The notes below the pieces were generated by a model. The model had not been told where the DNA came from. It made no database searches and worked only from the letters and a program-made list of their open reading frames with translations. Shown piece after piece: positions 1 to 10,192 of a stretch of 64,000 bases of DNA; position 1 is the stretch's first letter; the number at the start of each line of letters is the position of its first letter. The DNA is from Flaccisagitta enflata. Taxonomy: Eukaryota; Chaetognatha; Sagittoidea; Aphragmophora. The position numbers and the translations under genes were made by a program. Where the stretch lies: the NCBI GenBank assembly GCA_965153355.1, contig OZ231126.1, forward strand, positions 99,758,001 through 99,822,000, given 5' to 3'.

Positions 1-266
1 CCTGAGAGGCTGAGAGGGCAGATTTCAGGCCTGATAGGGCTGATTTCAGGCCTGATAGGGTAGATTTCAGGCCTGAGAGGGCCTGAGGGTGATGGAGGGA
101 TGGACAAATGGACGGACGGACAAACGGACGAATGAAAGTCCCCTGTGTTCTACAGGACTTCGTACCCTTCGGGGCCGCTGCCCTGCTTCCTCTCACTCCA
201 ATTCACAATCATGCAAAGCAGGGCAACGGGTATCACTGACCACATATTGCCCTTGGGCGACTTGTT
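1..266 (+). mobile_element. A-type tandem-core element, 3' part (cut by window start)
   Basis: The window opens inside a minisatellite with a period of about 21 bp (GCCTGAGAGGGCAGATTTCA). GGAC-rich tetranucleotides follow, then the arm with the motif CTACAGGACTTCG. The sequence ends in the A-type 3' tail: GGGCAACGGGTATC, the hairpin GCCC-TT-GGGC, then GACTTGTT. Complete copies at 11935-12455 and 10250-10815 fix the orientation. Calling it Helentron-like is inference from structure. Confidence 0.6.
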
Positions 267-362
267 ATTCTTGACTTTGGCTTTGTTGAAACACAAATGT
301 TACCTTCGGAAGAACGCCGTCTTTATCTCTACGTAAAATAAATGAAATCATGTCGACAGCTA

Positions 363-892
363 CAGTACGATGGCAGCAAAGACGACCTAGACTGGAGGAT
401 ACATTTTTTTTATCAAAAATTCATTTGATCTATAAAAAAAATTTCAATCATACTAATCAAAAGTTGCTCTATTGCTTAAATATGTTAGCTTTTATCATTC
501 TTCAACTTGTGATTTGACTTCATCAGGACTTCATATTTCAATGTTTTAACCTAGCTCATCAGATTTGGTAAAAAATTTTACATATTTTAGAAAAAAAAAT
601 CAGCCCAATCAGACAATTTTTACAGGTTTCATGCCTGTTTTAAATTTTGTTTTGATTTTTTTAAAAAAATTATATAGAATATTTAGCCTGATCTGATAGG
701 CTAGGTTAGAATATTGAAAAATGAAGTCCTGATGAAGTGAAGTCACAAATTGAGAAATGAGAAAAACTAACATATTCAAGCAATAGAGCTACGCTTAATT
801 AGCATAAATCTCAATTTTTTTATAAATCAAATAAAATTAAGATACACAAAATCTATCCTCCAGTCTAGGTCGTCTTCGCTCCCATCGTACTG
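363..892. mobile_element. Palindromic MITE with TA target duplication (CAGTACGATGG termini)
   Basis: The ends are mutually inverted (CAGTACGATGGCAGC and its near-complement ending CCCATCGTACTG) and flanked by TA at 361-362 and 893-894. The inverted similarity runs through almost the whole 530 bp, so the element can fold back on itself. No coding capacity is visible. The TA duplication and CAGT start fit Tc1/mariner-type non-autonomous elements; this is inference because no transposase is present. Confidence 0.75.
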
Positions 893-912
893 TATTTTTG
901 AAGTTGTATATA

Positions 913-1672
913 CACCGTCTTTAAATCGGTTTGACTTTTAGTAAACCTTTATAACTCCTAAACTACTGGGAGAAAAGTCTTCAAATTTTCAGTGTATGTC
1001 GGTGGTTAGCTACGGTTTTGTTATGCCAAATCTTAATATTGAGCTCTTGAATACTTGGGGTAAGCATAACATTGATTAAACTACCATTTTTTTATGCCAT
1101 ATCATTTTCTGTGGTCTTTTTTTAAAGAGGCTGTCTTTGGCAACTTGCCATTTCCATATGAAATGACCTAAAACCCTGGGATCAGTCTCAAACCACTGAT
1201 GATTGTTCATAGATTACACACCTGCTGCATAAGTATCAAAAACCTGGATATTCAAAATGGTTGTTAATGGTTTTGATTGGAAATTGTCACATTTTTGGTT
1301 TGGAAACATAGGAAAATCACCCAAAATGTTTTCATCCCCCCAAAAAATATCCAATTTCAAGTAAAACTCAGATGAGTGAAACTTAGAAACAATTATTTAT
1401 TATCTCAGATTTTTAGGTCTATTTTCTATAGACGTAGCAAGCAAATAGTAACAATCTCTTTCAAAAAAAGATATCAAAAGTTGATTTGGCCCACAAAATT
1501 GTAGTTTTTTCAATGTTATGCTGACTTCCAATGCTTATGAACTCAACATAGAGATTTGGCATGACAAAACTGTAGCATATTATCTACATACACCGAAAAT
1601 TTGAGGACTTTTCTCCCAATAGTTTTGGAGTTATAAAGGTTTACTAAAAGTCAAACCGATTTAAAGACGGTG
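913..1672. mobile_element. Palindromic MITE with TA duplication (CACCGTCTTTAAATCGG termini)
   Basis: The terminal inverted repeat starts CACCGTCTTTAAATCGG and runs on through the AAACCTTTATAACTCC region. The right end mirrors it, and TA stands at 911-912 and 1673-1674. The element is 760 bp and non-coding. A diverged relative with the same arm text occupies 49039-51580. Confidence 0.7.
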
Positions 1673-1724
1673 TACAGCTATGTAATTGAAATTCACACCT
1701 GCAAGGACACTTTCTCTCAATGAC

Positions 1725-1957
1725 TGAGGACATCGGCTACCCCAGTCGCGTGCGGATGGGCAGGGGCCGTAATTGAGGTCACCAGATCATTTGGGCAGGA
1801 GCAGTGAGGCCAAAAACCGCAAAAACCCCCAGAAAGTAAAGCGTGACAGATGGACCAACGGACGGATGGACGGACATACCGACGGACCGACCAACGGACC
1901 GACCAACGAACGGACGGACGGACAAAGCGGGGTGTAGAGTCGCGTAACATGCGACTG
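1725..1957 (-). mobile_element. H-type element, GTCGCG family
   Basis: On the minus strand the 5' end reads CAGTCGCATGTTACGCGACT, then ACCCCGCTTTGTCCGTC and tetranucleotide repeats. The 3' side carries the inverted copy CGCACGCGACT. The last bases of the 3' hairpin have diverged from the family form seen at 37422 and 10193. Confidence 0.55.
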
Positions 1958-2102
1958 AAAAAAATCAGCTTCTGTATCAACGCGAAAATCGTTCGCATCA
2001 AATCTTTGCTTTAATTCCATGGTGATATTTACCCGCTTTCTACTTCAGACCAAGGCTCACGTAAACGCTACTAGCTATTGTCAGTATTGCCGAAATTATT
2101 TT

Positions 2103-2227
2103 AGTCGCGGACACGCGACTCTATCAGCCACTTTTCGGTCCGTCGGTCCGTCACAAAGTTGTTTTTCGAGGTTTTCCACTCCTGCCCACCCGTCCGCGAC
2201 CAATGCTGTCGTGTATACAGCCTTGTT
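2103..2227 (+). mobile_element. H-type element, GTCGCGGAC family, compact
   Basis: The 5' hairpin AGTCGCGGACACGCGACT follows a T-rich flank. The 3' side has the inverted copy GTCCGCGAC, then the hairpin GCTGT-CGTGTAT-ACAGC and CTTGTT. At about 125 bp it holds little besides the ends and short GTCC/GTCG runs. It is a sister of 44106-44279. Confidence 0.65.
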
Positions 2228-2863
2228 TGAAAATAGATTTTAATTCAGAATTGTGAGTTCTACACGGTGATTATGCGTAGTAAAGCGAATGGGCCTTAAT
2301 ATGAGCTCAGGGGATGGTATTCCGACAGCTTATCAGTTTTCTACAAAATGTAATGATTTTCAGCGCTAAAAAGACAAAACACACTTGTTGATCAATATGA
2401 CCAAGTATGACAGTCTCAAATAATAATCAAATCATATTTCAATTGCTTTCTGTCATATGTTCCATCCGATGAGCGATTAAGAATTTTCCGCCATCTTTTT
2501 TTCCCCTCCCTTTCTCTCACGATCGCTGCAGTTTAGTAGCCTACTTCCAGGTATAAACCCGAAGTTTATTAATTAACTAATTCATCTTTTTAAAATCGTT
2601 TGCACGGGTTTTACGTCTGCCTGTTTGTCCCTAACATTTTGTTTGTTTGTTTTTTTTTGGGGGGGGGGATATGCAGAGGTTTTCATGTCATCAATCTTGA
2701 CGGCCCCTATCTCATGGCCAAAATTGCTTTTAGATGTTTGCCCCTGCAAACCCGCACGCGATTGTAGGTTTTGACAAGTTTCTGATTTCATTCCATAAAT
2801 GTATCAAATCTAAAATGCATGAGTGAGGAGTGTTTGATTGTAATAAAAGAAACGAATGATTTA
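2228..2863. other. Non-repetitive stretch, no gene seen
   Basis: Mixed AT-rich sequence with no splice-framed open reading frame or repeat that I can support, apart from short T and G runs near 2650-2670. Confidence 0.5.
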
Positions 2864-3521
2864 GGGGGGGGGGCTATTCGGGACGAATAAACAACATTTT
2901 TCAATTTAAAAAAATTTAGAATTAAATTGAAAAATAGTAACTGGTGCCAAAACATAGTTAATTGTTCCCTTAAAAAAACCAAGTAACAAAAATTTTCTTA
3001 GGGGCCCCTTAGGGGCCCCTTTTTTTTATACGAAGTGCTTGTCCCGAATTACCCCACGGCGGGAAATTCGGGACTTAAAGGATTTTTTTTTTAAAATGGC
3101 CCAGAGGGCCAAACCAAGTGAACAATAAGAATGAACTATGTCCCAAATTTCCGATTTTTTAAAAAGCTTAGTACAAAAAAATTGTAACGCAATTTAAATA
3201 TTTTTTTTCCTCAAAGTACAGATGAATGAGTACTTTCAACTATGAAAGTCGAAAAATAGCAGGAAAATTTTTTTTCTTGTAGTTACAGCAAAGTTCGCGT
3301 CACCATTGAGAAATTCAAACCTGAGAGTCCTAGAATCAAAGTGATGCTGCCGCTGCTGCAGCAGCAGCAGCAGCCTGAATTTTGCAGTGCAACTGCCCCT
3401 TACTAAGGGTCATAGTTTGACCCCATAACCATTGCTTATTTCCATAAAGTTAAATTTTTATGAAGTCCTTAATTCAATTTTGTCCCGAATTGCCCCTGTC
3501 CCAAATAGCCCCACCCCCCCC
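2864..3521. mobile_element. TIR element with G-rich termini
   Basis: The left end is a G run followed by CTATTCGGGAC. The right end is GTCCCAAATAGCCCC followed by a C run. TA flanks both sides (2862-2863 and 3522-3523). Internal copies of GTCCCGAATT with CCCC occur at 3040-3070 and 3480-3500. It is non-coding. The boundaries sit in homopolymer runs and are approximate. Confidence 0.5.
3350..3375. repeat. (CAG)n short microsatellite
   Basis: A short GCTGCTGCAGCAGCAGCAG tract inside the G-rich TIR element. Confidence 0.7.
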
Positions 3522-3626
3522 TACTTGCCCTAACAAAAACTGATTTTAATTCTACAATTTTTGTGATGATATCAGTCAAGGGATGTGTCGCGTGTATTAT
3601 GAATTTGTTATTAACCTTTTCTTTAC

Positions 3627-3757
3627 CTCATACTGCGCCATCAAACTGTTCGAAATATTCATCCAAGTCTTCTTGGTACCGATACGCCGTACAAATACGA
3701 AGATCTCACAATCGTTGGCATTGAGATCAGCCACCTTTTGAAGCAGATGTGAATTTG
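3627..3757 (-). CDS. Candidate internal exon, unrecognised
   Basis: On the minus strand about 43 codons are open and end at a good splice donor, GAG followed by GTAAAG. The reading includes HLLQKVADLNANDCEIFV and TKKTWMNISNSLMAQYE, which looks like protein rather than repeat. The upstream acceptor AG (3758-3759) lies next to a purine-rich GA tract, which is unusual because acceptors normally follow pyrimidines. The plus strand is also open over part of this stretch, so the strand is uncertain. I do not recognise the family. Confidence 0.3.
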
Positions 3758-3762
3758 CTTAT

Positions 3763-3899
<137 letters not shown>

Positions 3900-4242
3900 C
3901 TTACCACGTCTTACCACCAACATTAGCCTTGCCCGAGCTCTGCACGCGTAAGTTGACCGCTTCCTACTAGTGTGTCCTCAAATGCCTGTGCGCTTACGTT
4001 GACCTTATATCAAGTTTCCGAGATTTTCTCCTGGTCCCTTTTTCGCAGCGCAAAACTTGTCAGCCATTCGACTCAATCAAATTTAGACAACTGCGGCTGC
4101 GCGGATACTGAAAGACAACTTTGTATTAGACTTAACTAAAGAAGAGAGAATTCTCGAGTCGACTGAGGATTTGAGTTGACGAAAACTTTTTGTCCACAAA
4201 AAGTTTTCGTCTACAAAAAGTTTTCTATATGTGGCATGCCAC

Positions 4243-4837
4243 CCACTGTGAAGGGGACGATGTCCTGTAGAACACAGGGGGAATCTGTCCATCCATCCAT
4301 CCGTCTGTACTTCCGTACGTACGTCCATCCGTCCCCCCCTTCCCCATCCTCAGGGCTTTGTCTCCTTTGGGGCCTATTCTGCCAAATAGCCTAAATCCAA
4401 GCAATATGGCCTAAATCTAAGCAAAATGGCTCAAATCCAAGCATAATGGCCCAAATCCAAGCAAAATGACACAAATCTTACCAGAAAACCGCAATTTTGG
4501 CCTGAGGTCTATTATTTAGGCTCCTAAGACCTTTATTTCTGCCTAGATTTGGGCCATTTTGCTTGGATTTGGGCCGTTTAGTTTAGGTTTGGGCCATATT
4601 GCTTGGATTTAGACTATTTGGCAGAATTCAGGTCAGAATAGGCCCCAAAGGAGACGAAGCCCTGAGGATATGGTAGGGGAGGACAAATGGATGGGCGGAA
4701 GGGCGGACGGGCGGACAGATGGACAGACAGATTCCCTCTGTGTTCTACAGGACTTCTTCCCCTTTGGGGTCGCTGCCCTGCTCCCCCTCAACTTAGGTCA
4801 CACACTACTCAAGCAGGGCACGGGTACCGCTGAGTTT
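4243..4837 (+). mobile_element. A-like element with CAAGCAAAATGGCC core
   Basis: The 5' arm has GTCCTGTAGAACACAGGGGG and then CATCCATCC runs. The core is a minisatellite of about 20 bp (AAATCCAAGCAAAATGGCCC), in opposite orientation in its two halves. The matching 3' arm CTGTGTTCTACAGGACTTC follows, and the tail ends GGGTACCGCTGA, where an ATG microsatellite begins. The outer 5' end and the 3' hairpin are degenerate. Confidence 0.5.
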
Positions 4838-4860
4838 GGATGATGATGATGATAATGATG

Positions 4861-4926
<66 letters not shown>

Positions 4927-4965
4927 TTGATGATAATGATGATGATAATGATGATGTGGATGATA

Positions 4966-5015
<50 letters not shown>

Positions 5016-5035
5016 AATGATGTGATGGTGTTGAT
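4838..5035. repeat. (ATG)n microsatellite
   Basis: A trinucleotide GAT/ATG run of about 190 bp with scattered ATA interruptions. All frames are open (poly-D, poly-M, poly-H), which is not evidence of a gene. Confidence 0.95.
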
Positions 5036-5127
5036 GTGGTGATCAGTTGATGATTACAGGAGCAGATGGGATGGCATGGAGCAGTTGCTCCCTTTTGTTG
5101 GGGCAAAAACCCCATCGGCACACAAAT

Positions 5128-5143
5128 GTGAGAGAAGAAGAGA

Positions 5144-5204
<61 letters not shown>
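5128..5204. repeat. (GA)n microsatellite
   Basis: A GA dinucleotide run, slightly irregular at its left edge. Confidence 0.95.
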
Positions 5205-5207
<3 letters not shown>

Positions 5208-5584
5208 TCAAATATTTCCAGCTGTGATACAATGGGGTTTTATGGGATCGATCTACAAAGCCTATTCATCCCCTCAACAATTCATTTCGTTGTCTAGGTT
5301 GATACCCTCGACCAAATCGATCATTTCATGTAATCATGTTTCCAAATTTTCACCAAAAAATGAACATTCTCTTTAAAAATGTCCAATGGAAAACAATTCC
5401 GGGCTATGATATAAGTACATCGATATAAGTACATCGACACCTTTTTTAAGGATTTTTCTCTTCCTTGTTTATTAATTTGTGAATGAACGTTGTTAATGAA
5501 AATATGATAGAAATGTGAACAGATAAAATGAATGAAAGATGAATGAATGAAAAAATGAAAAAATGAAGATGAATGAAAATGAAA

Positions 5585-5585
5585 G

Positions 5586-5644
<59 letters not shown>

Positions 5645-5645
5645 A
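5585..5645. repeat. (GTT)n microsatellite
   Basis: A GTT trinucleotide run of about 20 units. Confidence 0.95.
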
Positions 5646-5706
5646 TTTGTTGTTTGTTGTTGTTTTTTTTTGTTGTTGTGCTGTGGTTTTTAAAGATATG
5701 CAGTGG

Positions 5707-5760
5707 AAAGAAAGAAAGAAAGAAAAAAAAGAAAGAAAGAAAGAAAGAAAGAGAAAGAAA

Positions 5761-5809
<49 letters not shown>

Positions 5810-5811
5810 GA
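5707..5811. repeat. (GAAA)n microsatellite
   Basis: A GAAA tetranucleotide run with GAGA and GAAAA interruptions. Confidence 0.95.
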
Positions 5812-5976
5812 ATAAAAAAATTTGAAATCATCGTCACGATTTTGATGTTCTTTTTTAGCTTTAAAATCATAAATCAATGATTTGAAATTTGAAAATCACC
5901 AAAATGGCCCGGCCCGGCTTAACGGCTAGCCGCTAAGCCGGGCCCAGCCAACCGCCTGGATTTGGCTATAACTCAT

Positions 5977-5986
5977 CTCGCTCTCG

Positions 5987-6060
<74 letters not shown>
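5977..6060. repeat. (CT)n microsatellite acting as the pyrimidine tract of exon 6078
   Basis: A CT run directly upstream of a splice acceptor ending CTTGAACAG at 6077. It would serve as a long polypyrimidine tract for the following exon; that role is inferred. Confidence 0.85.
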
Positions 6061-6064
<4 letters not shown>

Positions 6065-6077
6065 TCGACTTGAACAG

Positions 6078-6437
6078 AGGAAATCCTTAGAGGACATTCG
6101 AGGTATTCATCAGCTTTATCTCGACGACGCCGCACCGACGGAAAATACCAGCATCGCTCGAACATCTCATGGGCGCGTCGGCAACGGCGACAGCTGCGTC
6201 GACTACAACGGCAGCGGCGGCGACTATGTCAAAGATGGTGGCCGCAGCAGCATTGGTAACGAAATCGACAGACAGATCGGCAGCCGCTACGGCAGCCGCA
6301 ACGACGGCCGTCTCGGCGTCGACGCGGAGCTGGAAAGGGCGTCGACAAGAAGAACGTCAGCGAAAGCGTCGACGAGACGTTTGACGAGAGGCTCCACAGC
6401 CGCATCCATCGATTCCTTGGAGGACAAACTCAAATCG
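6078..6437 (+). CDS. Internal exon of an unrecognised gene (gene 1)
   Basis: The exon is exactly 360 bp (120 codons, phase 0 at both ends) between the acceptor GACTTGAACAG and the donor TCG|GTGAGA. One frame is open throughout. Its base composition is GC-rich (many GGC, GTC, GAC codons), unlike everything around it. The reading begins RKSLEDIRGIHQLYLDD. The middle is rich in glycine, aspartate and arginine (NGDSCVDYNGSGGDYVKDGG), followed by an Arg/Ser/Thr-rich part (ELERASTRRTSAKASTRR). It closes SIDSLEDKLKS. It looks low in complexity and probably disordered and basic. I do not recognise the family. The ATG-started frame at 6169 (alanine/threonine-rich) is a shadow of this exon. The phase agrees with the exon at 9331. 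Upstream exons are not identified. Confidence 0.55.
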
Positions 6438-6477
6438 GTGAGACCCGTTGTCGTTGCGAATCATAATGAATGAATTG

Positions 6478-6630
6478 ATTCTTTCTTTCTTCCATTCTTT
6501 TTTTCTTTCTTTCTTTCTTTCTTCCATTCTTTCTTTCTTTCTTTCTTCCATTCATTCATTCATTCATTCATTCTTATTTTCTTTCTTTCTTCCTTTCTTC
6601 CATTCTTTCTTCATTTTTTTATTTTTTCCT

Positions 6631-6679
<49 letters not shown>

Positions 6680-6681
6680 TC

Positions 6682-6778
<97 letters not shown>

Positions 6779-6789
6779 TCTCTTTCTTC

Positions 6790-6872
<83 letters not shown>

Positions 6873-6906
6873 TTTTCCTATCTTTCTTTCTTTCTTTCTT
6901 TCTTTC
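6478..6906. repeat. (CTTT)n microsatellite
   Basis: About 430 bp of CTTT units with short CCATT and CTCT interruptions, lying in the intron after exon 6078. Confidence 0.95.
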
Positions 6907-6954
6907 AATTTGACCGAAATTGGCTTTACTGTCTGAGAGGGCCTGTAAATTGAG

Positions 6955-7075
6955 TTGTACTCGTTGTGTACTCGTAATCGTAATCGTACGCGGTCAAAGA
7001 TAGGTGGAATCGTAAGCGTAATCGTACTCGCTCATGCAGTAACGTAAGCGGACTCGTAATCGGTCTAAAACGTAT
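6955..7075. repeat. Degenerate hexamer array (GTAATC-like)
   Basis: Irregular units such as CGTAATCGTAATCGTA and GTAAGCGTAATCGTACTC. The array resembles the GCTTCC hexamer array at 26728 in its short, drifting period. Confidence 0.5.
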
Positions 7076-7307
7076 CGCGTTGCCATCGCTGGACTCGCAC
7101 CCAGTATGTATAGATACTATGATTTGTAAACACTGCCTTTGGTAACCCTGAAGATGTCGAATTCGATGAAAGTCATACTGTAACGTTTCTGTAATGTGAA
7201 TTTGTACATTATCTTGTAAGATGGTTAAAACAAAACAAAAATGTCTAGAACAAAATAATTTTGCAGTCCCTGCTAGTGCGTTGGAATGATTTTCAAATAA
7301 TCTTTTT

Positions 7308-7440
7308 AGGTGCGCCAAAGCATCTCTATAACTGGCTGTGTCCGTCGGTTGGTCGGTCGGTTGGTTGGCTGGTTGGTTGGTCATGCAAACGTTTGACGGT
7401 CCGGGGCCTTGGCCACCAAATTGGCCTAATTGGCCTTGTT
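7308..7440 (+). mobile_element. H-type element, AGGTGCG family
   Basis: It starts after TTTTT with AGGTGCGCC and continues ATCTCTATAACTGGC, matching the minus-strand 5' end at 53026. GTCGGTTGG runs follow. It ends with the perfect hairpin GGCC-TAATT-GGCC and TTGTT. The subterminal inverted copy is weak here. Confidence 0.6.
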
Positions 7441-7507
7441 TTCTTTTATCTTTTAAAACAATAGCTTGGTTTCCACGAAAGCCGCATCAGTGAAGCCCCT
7501 CGCAATT
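7383..7507 (+). repeat. Direct repeat, copy 1 (partner 8230-8354)
   Basis: About 125 bp nearly identical to 8230-8354. It covers the 3' half of the H-type element at 7308 plus about 65 bp beyond its TTGTT end (through CCGCATCAGTGAAGCCCC). Confidence 0.85.
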
Positions 7508-7684
7508 TATAGCGTAAGTAAATTTGATTATTCTCTTTCATTTGGCACCAAGCAGAGTTCTCTACGACAAATATCTTTTGCGCTATGATTTTTTAAAGAT
7601 TTATTTACGAAAAATTTAAATCAATTTTTTTTCAATTTTTTATGATTTTGTGTAGGATCAATAAACGAGTGTATCTAGGTTTGG

Positions 7685-8040
7685 TTGAGCATGCAAATAC
7701 AAGAAACCAAGTTTATAAGCATAGCTGCTCATGTGTGAGGGTGATTTTGAGCATTCTAGCTCATTTAGCTCACTTAGCTCAATTTTTTTTCTCTGATTTC
7801 AAATATGATAAATGAGCAAATATATTGATAGATGTTTGAGCAAGCAAATACAAGAAAGCATGTCAGTGAGCAGAGCTGCTCATCTGTGAGGGTGTTTTTA
7901 AATATTCTTGCTCATTTAGCTCATATAACTTGCTCTTTTTTTCTGATTTCAAAACAGATAAATGTTTTGATTTAAACATGCAAATACAAGAAAGCATTTC
8001 AGTGAGCATAGCTGGTTGTCTGGTTGAGTGATTTTGAATA
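7685..8040. repeat. Tandem repeat of about 140-150 bp, three copies
   Basis: The motif ATGCAAATACAAGAAA recurs near 7691, 7843 and 7979, each time followed by AGCATAGCTG-like and TCATTTAGCTCA-like text. Copies have diverged and the period drifts between about 138 and 151 bp. Confidence 0.7.
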
Positions 8041-8149
8041 TTTCAGCTGATATAGCTCATTTGGCTCAGTCCTATTTTTCTCTGATTTTCAGTGCAACCA
8101 ATACATACAATTACTCTTGATTTGATCTAACAGATAAAATGAATTGCAG

Positions 8150-8226
8150 TGACTGAAGACAAAAGCTTGATGAAAAGTGAACAACGCTTACGACTTTTTT
8201 CCTCACGGCGACAGCCGCCATTACTG
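8150..8226 (+). CDS. Possible small exon of gene 1
   Basis: It is bounded by an acceptor-like AATTGCAG and a donor CTG|GTAATG, and only one phase is open: TEDKSLMKSEQRLRLFSS, then basic residues. It would end in phase 0, fitting the exon at 9331, but its start phase does not fit exon 6078 unless another exon lies between. Its donor sits at the junction with the second direct-repeat copy. This is weak support. Confidence 0.22.
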
Positions 8227-8229
8227 GTA

Positions 8230-8354
8230 ATGCAAACGTTTGACGGTCCACGGCCTTGGCCACCAAATTGGCCTAATTGGCAATGTTTTCTTTTATCTTT
8301 TAAAACAATAGCTTGGTTTCCACGAAAGCCGCATCAGTGAAGCCCCTCGCAATT
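8230..8354 (+). repeat. Direct repeat, copy 2 (partner 7383-7507)
   Basis: Second copy of the segment at 7383. The mobile-element end GGCC-TAATT-GGC is followed by ATGTT instead of CTTGTT, and then by the same downstream flank. Confidence 0.85.
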
Positions 8355-8533
8355 GTCCAACAGCGACACAAATCGATGTGCATGTCCATGTTTATCCTTA
8401 CCTAATCCCTCCTAATCTTCTTAGACAACACGTCGGACTACACGTGTGACCTTACCTTAGTCTCCATCGCGACTTTTAACTGACCTCATTTTCCCTGCCG
8501 TCTGACCCCACTTAAGCTTCCGTTTGGAACAGA

Positions 8534-9137
8534 CCTGCTCTCTTTATTCGTCTTCTTCGTCTTCGTCTTCTTCTTCTTCTTCTTCTTCTCCTCCTTCTTC
8601 TTCTTCTTCTTCTTCTTCTTCTTCTTCTTCTTCCTCTTCCTCTTCCTCTTCCTCTTCTTCTTCCTCTTCTTCTTTTAACTTCTTCTTTTAACTTCTTCTT
8701 CTTCTTCATCTGCTTCCTCTTCTACTTCTTCTTCTTCATCTTATTCTTCTTCTTCCTCGTCTTCTTTTCCATCTTCTACCCCTTCTTCTTCTTCTTCTTC
8801 TTCTTCTTCTTCTTCTTCTTCTTCTTCTTCTTCTTCTTCTTCTTCTTCTTCTTCGTCCTCTTCTTCTTCTTCTTCATCATCTTCTTCTTCTTCCTCTTCT
8901 CCTCTTCCATCTTCTACCCCTTGTTCTTCTTCTCCTTCTTCTTCTTCTTCTTCTTCTTCTTCTTCTTCTTCTTCTTCTTCTTCTTCTTCTTCTTCTTCTT
9001 CTTCTTCTTCTTCTTCTTCTTCTTCTTCTTCTTCTTCTTCTTCTTCTTCTTCTTCTTCTTTTCCTTCTTCTTTTCCATCTTCTACCCCTTCTTCTTCTTC
9101 TTCTTCTTCTTCTTCTTCTTCTTCTTCTTCATCTTCT

Positions 9138-9168
<31 letters not shown>

Positions 9169-9300
9169 TTCCAACTTCTACCCCTTCTTCTTCTTTTTCT
9201 TCTTCTTCTTCTTCTTCTTCTTCTTCTTCTTCTTCTTCTTCTTCTTCTTCTTCTTCTTCTTCTTCTCCTTCTTCTTTTCCTTCCTCTTCTTCTCATTCGT
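8534..9300. repeat. (CTT)n microsatellite, long and interrupted
   Basis: About 770 bp of TTC/CTT units with CCT, ATC and TTTTCCATC interruptions. The interruption TTCCATCTTCTACCCCTT recurs near 8766, 8905 and 9070, suggesting larger-scale duplication within the tract. It forms the pyrimidine-rich end of the intron before exon 9331. Confidence 0.95.
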
Positions 9301-9330
9301 CTTCTTTCCCCCCTCTTCCTCCGCTTTCAG

Positions 9331-9413
9331 TCATTGGACGACGAATGCGAAGGGGACGTGACGTTGACGCTGAGGGATGAACGACCCGATTGCACCAGAT
9401 TTGTAGGTCTCAG
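9331..9413 (+). CDS. Internal exon of gene 1
   Basis: An 83-bp exon between the acceptor CCTCCGCTTTCAG and the donor CTCAG|GTAATA. Read in phase 0, as the end of exon 6078 requires, it is open: SLDDECEGDVTLTL, then RDERPDCTRFVGLR. It contains two cysteines. It leaves two bases of an unfinished codon, and the candidate last exon at 9779 completes it. Family not recognised. Confidence 0.5.
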
Positions 9414-9418
9414 GTAAT

Positions 9419-9741
<323 letters not shown>

Positions 9742-9778
9742 AAGAGTGAAACAGTTACCGATGGCTTAACATACGTAG

Positions 9779-9890
9779 AAGGTGCGAGCCAAAATACATG
9801 CAATGTCAGAGAAGGAGCCGAAGATTCAGACTGGACGGAAAGAAAGGGGAAATAAAGTGCAACATTTGCCGGGGAAGCGCAGAGCAATAA
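9779..9890 (+). CDS. Candidate terminal exon of gene 1
   Basis: It follows an acceptor-like ACATACGTAG. In the phase set by exon 9331 it is open for 37 codons and ends at TAA (9888-9890). The peptide is basic and cysteine-containing: RCEPKYMQCQRRSRRF, then KKGEIKCNICRGSAEQ. The pattern C-x2-C near the end could bind metal, but two cysteines are not enough to claim a zinc site. The acceptor has a poor pyrimidine tract because the intron ends in GA repeats. Stop codon and AATAAA overlap. Confidence 0.4.
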
Positions 9891-9891
9891 A
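9886..9891 (+). promoter_or_regulatory. Putative polyadenylation signal AATAAA
   Basis: A canonical hexamer overlapping the proposed stop codon of gene 1. The placement would give a very short 3' UTR. Confidence 0.35.
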
Positions 9892-10044
9892 TGTGCAAAT
9901 GGGAAACAAACGGTAATCGATCTCGATTAATTTCCCTCCACTGCTCAGCGCACGCGCAGAAAAAAGAAGAATAAAAACAATCCGTTTTTGGGGTTAGACA
10001 TTCCGTACCGATTTCAAGACAAATTGCGCCTGTTATTCCGTGCT

Positions 10045-10182
10045 CATGCCTTCATGGGCAGGGCTAGTAATGCAGCTGATGGGCAGGGATAGTAATGTAG
10101 CTGATGGACAGGGCTAGTAGTATAGCTGATGGGTAGGAATAGTAATGCAGAAAAGCCAGGTTGGCCAATGGGCAGGCGCGAT
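10045..10182. repeat. Minisatellite, about 28 bp (GGGCAGGGCTAGTAATGCAG)
   Basis: About five diverged copies of GGGCAGGGCTAGTAATGCAGCT-like text, immediately left of an H-type 3' end. Confidence 0.65.
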
Positions 10183-10192
10183 GACGCAGTTT

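Noticed and set aside
6169-6384. Alanine/threonine-rich ATG-started frame
   Set aside because: It is an off-frame shadow of the 120-codon exon 6078-6437, which has matching splice sites and phases.
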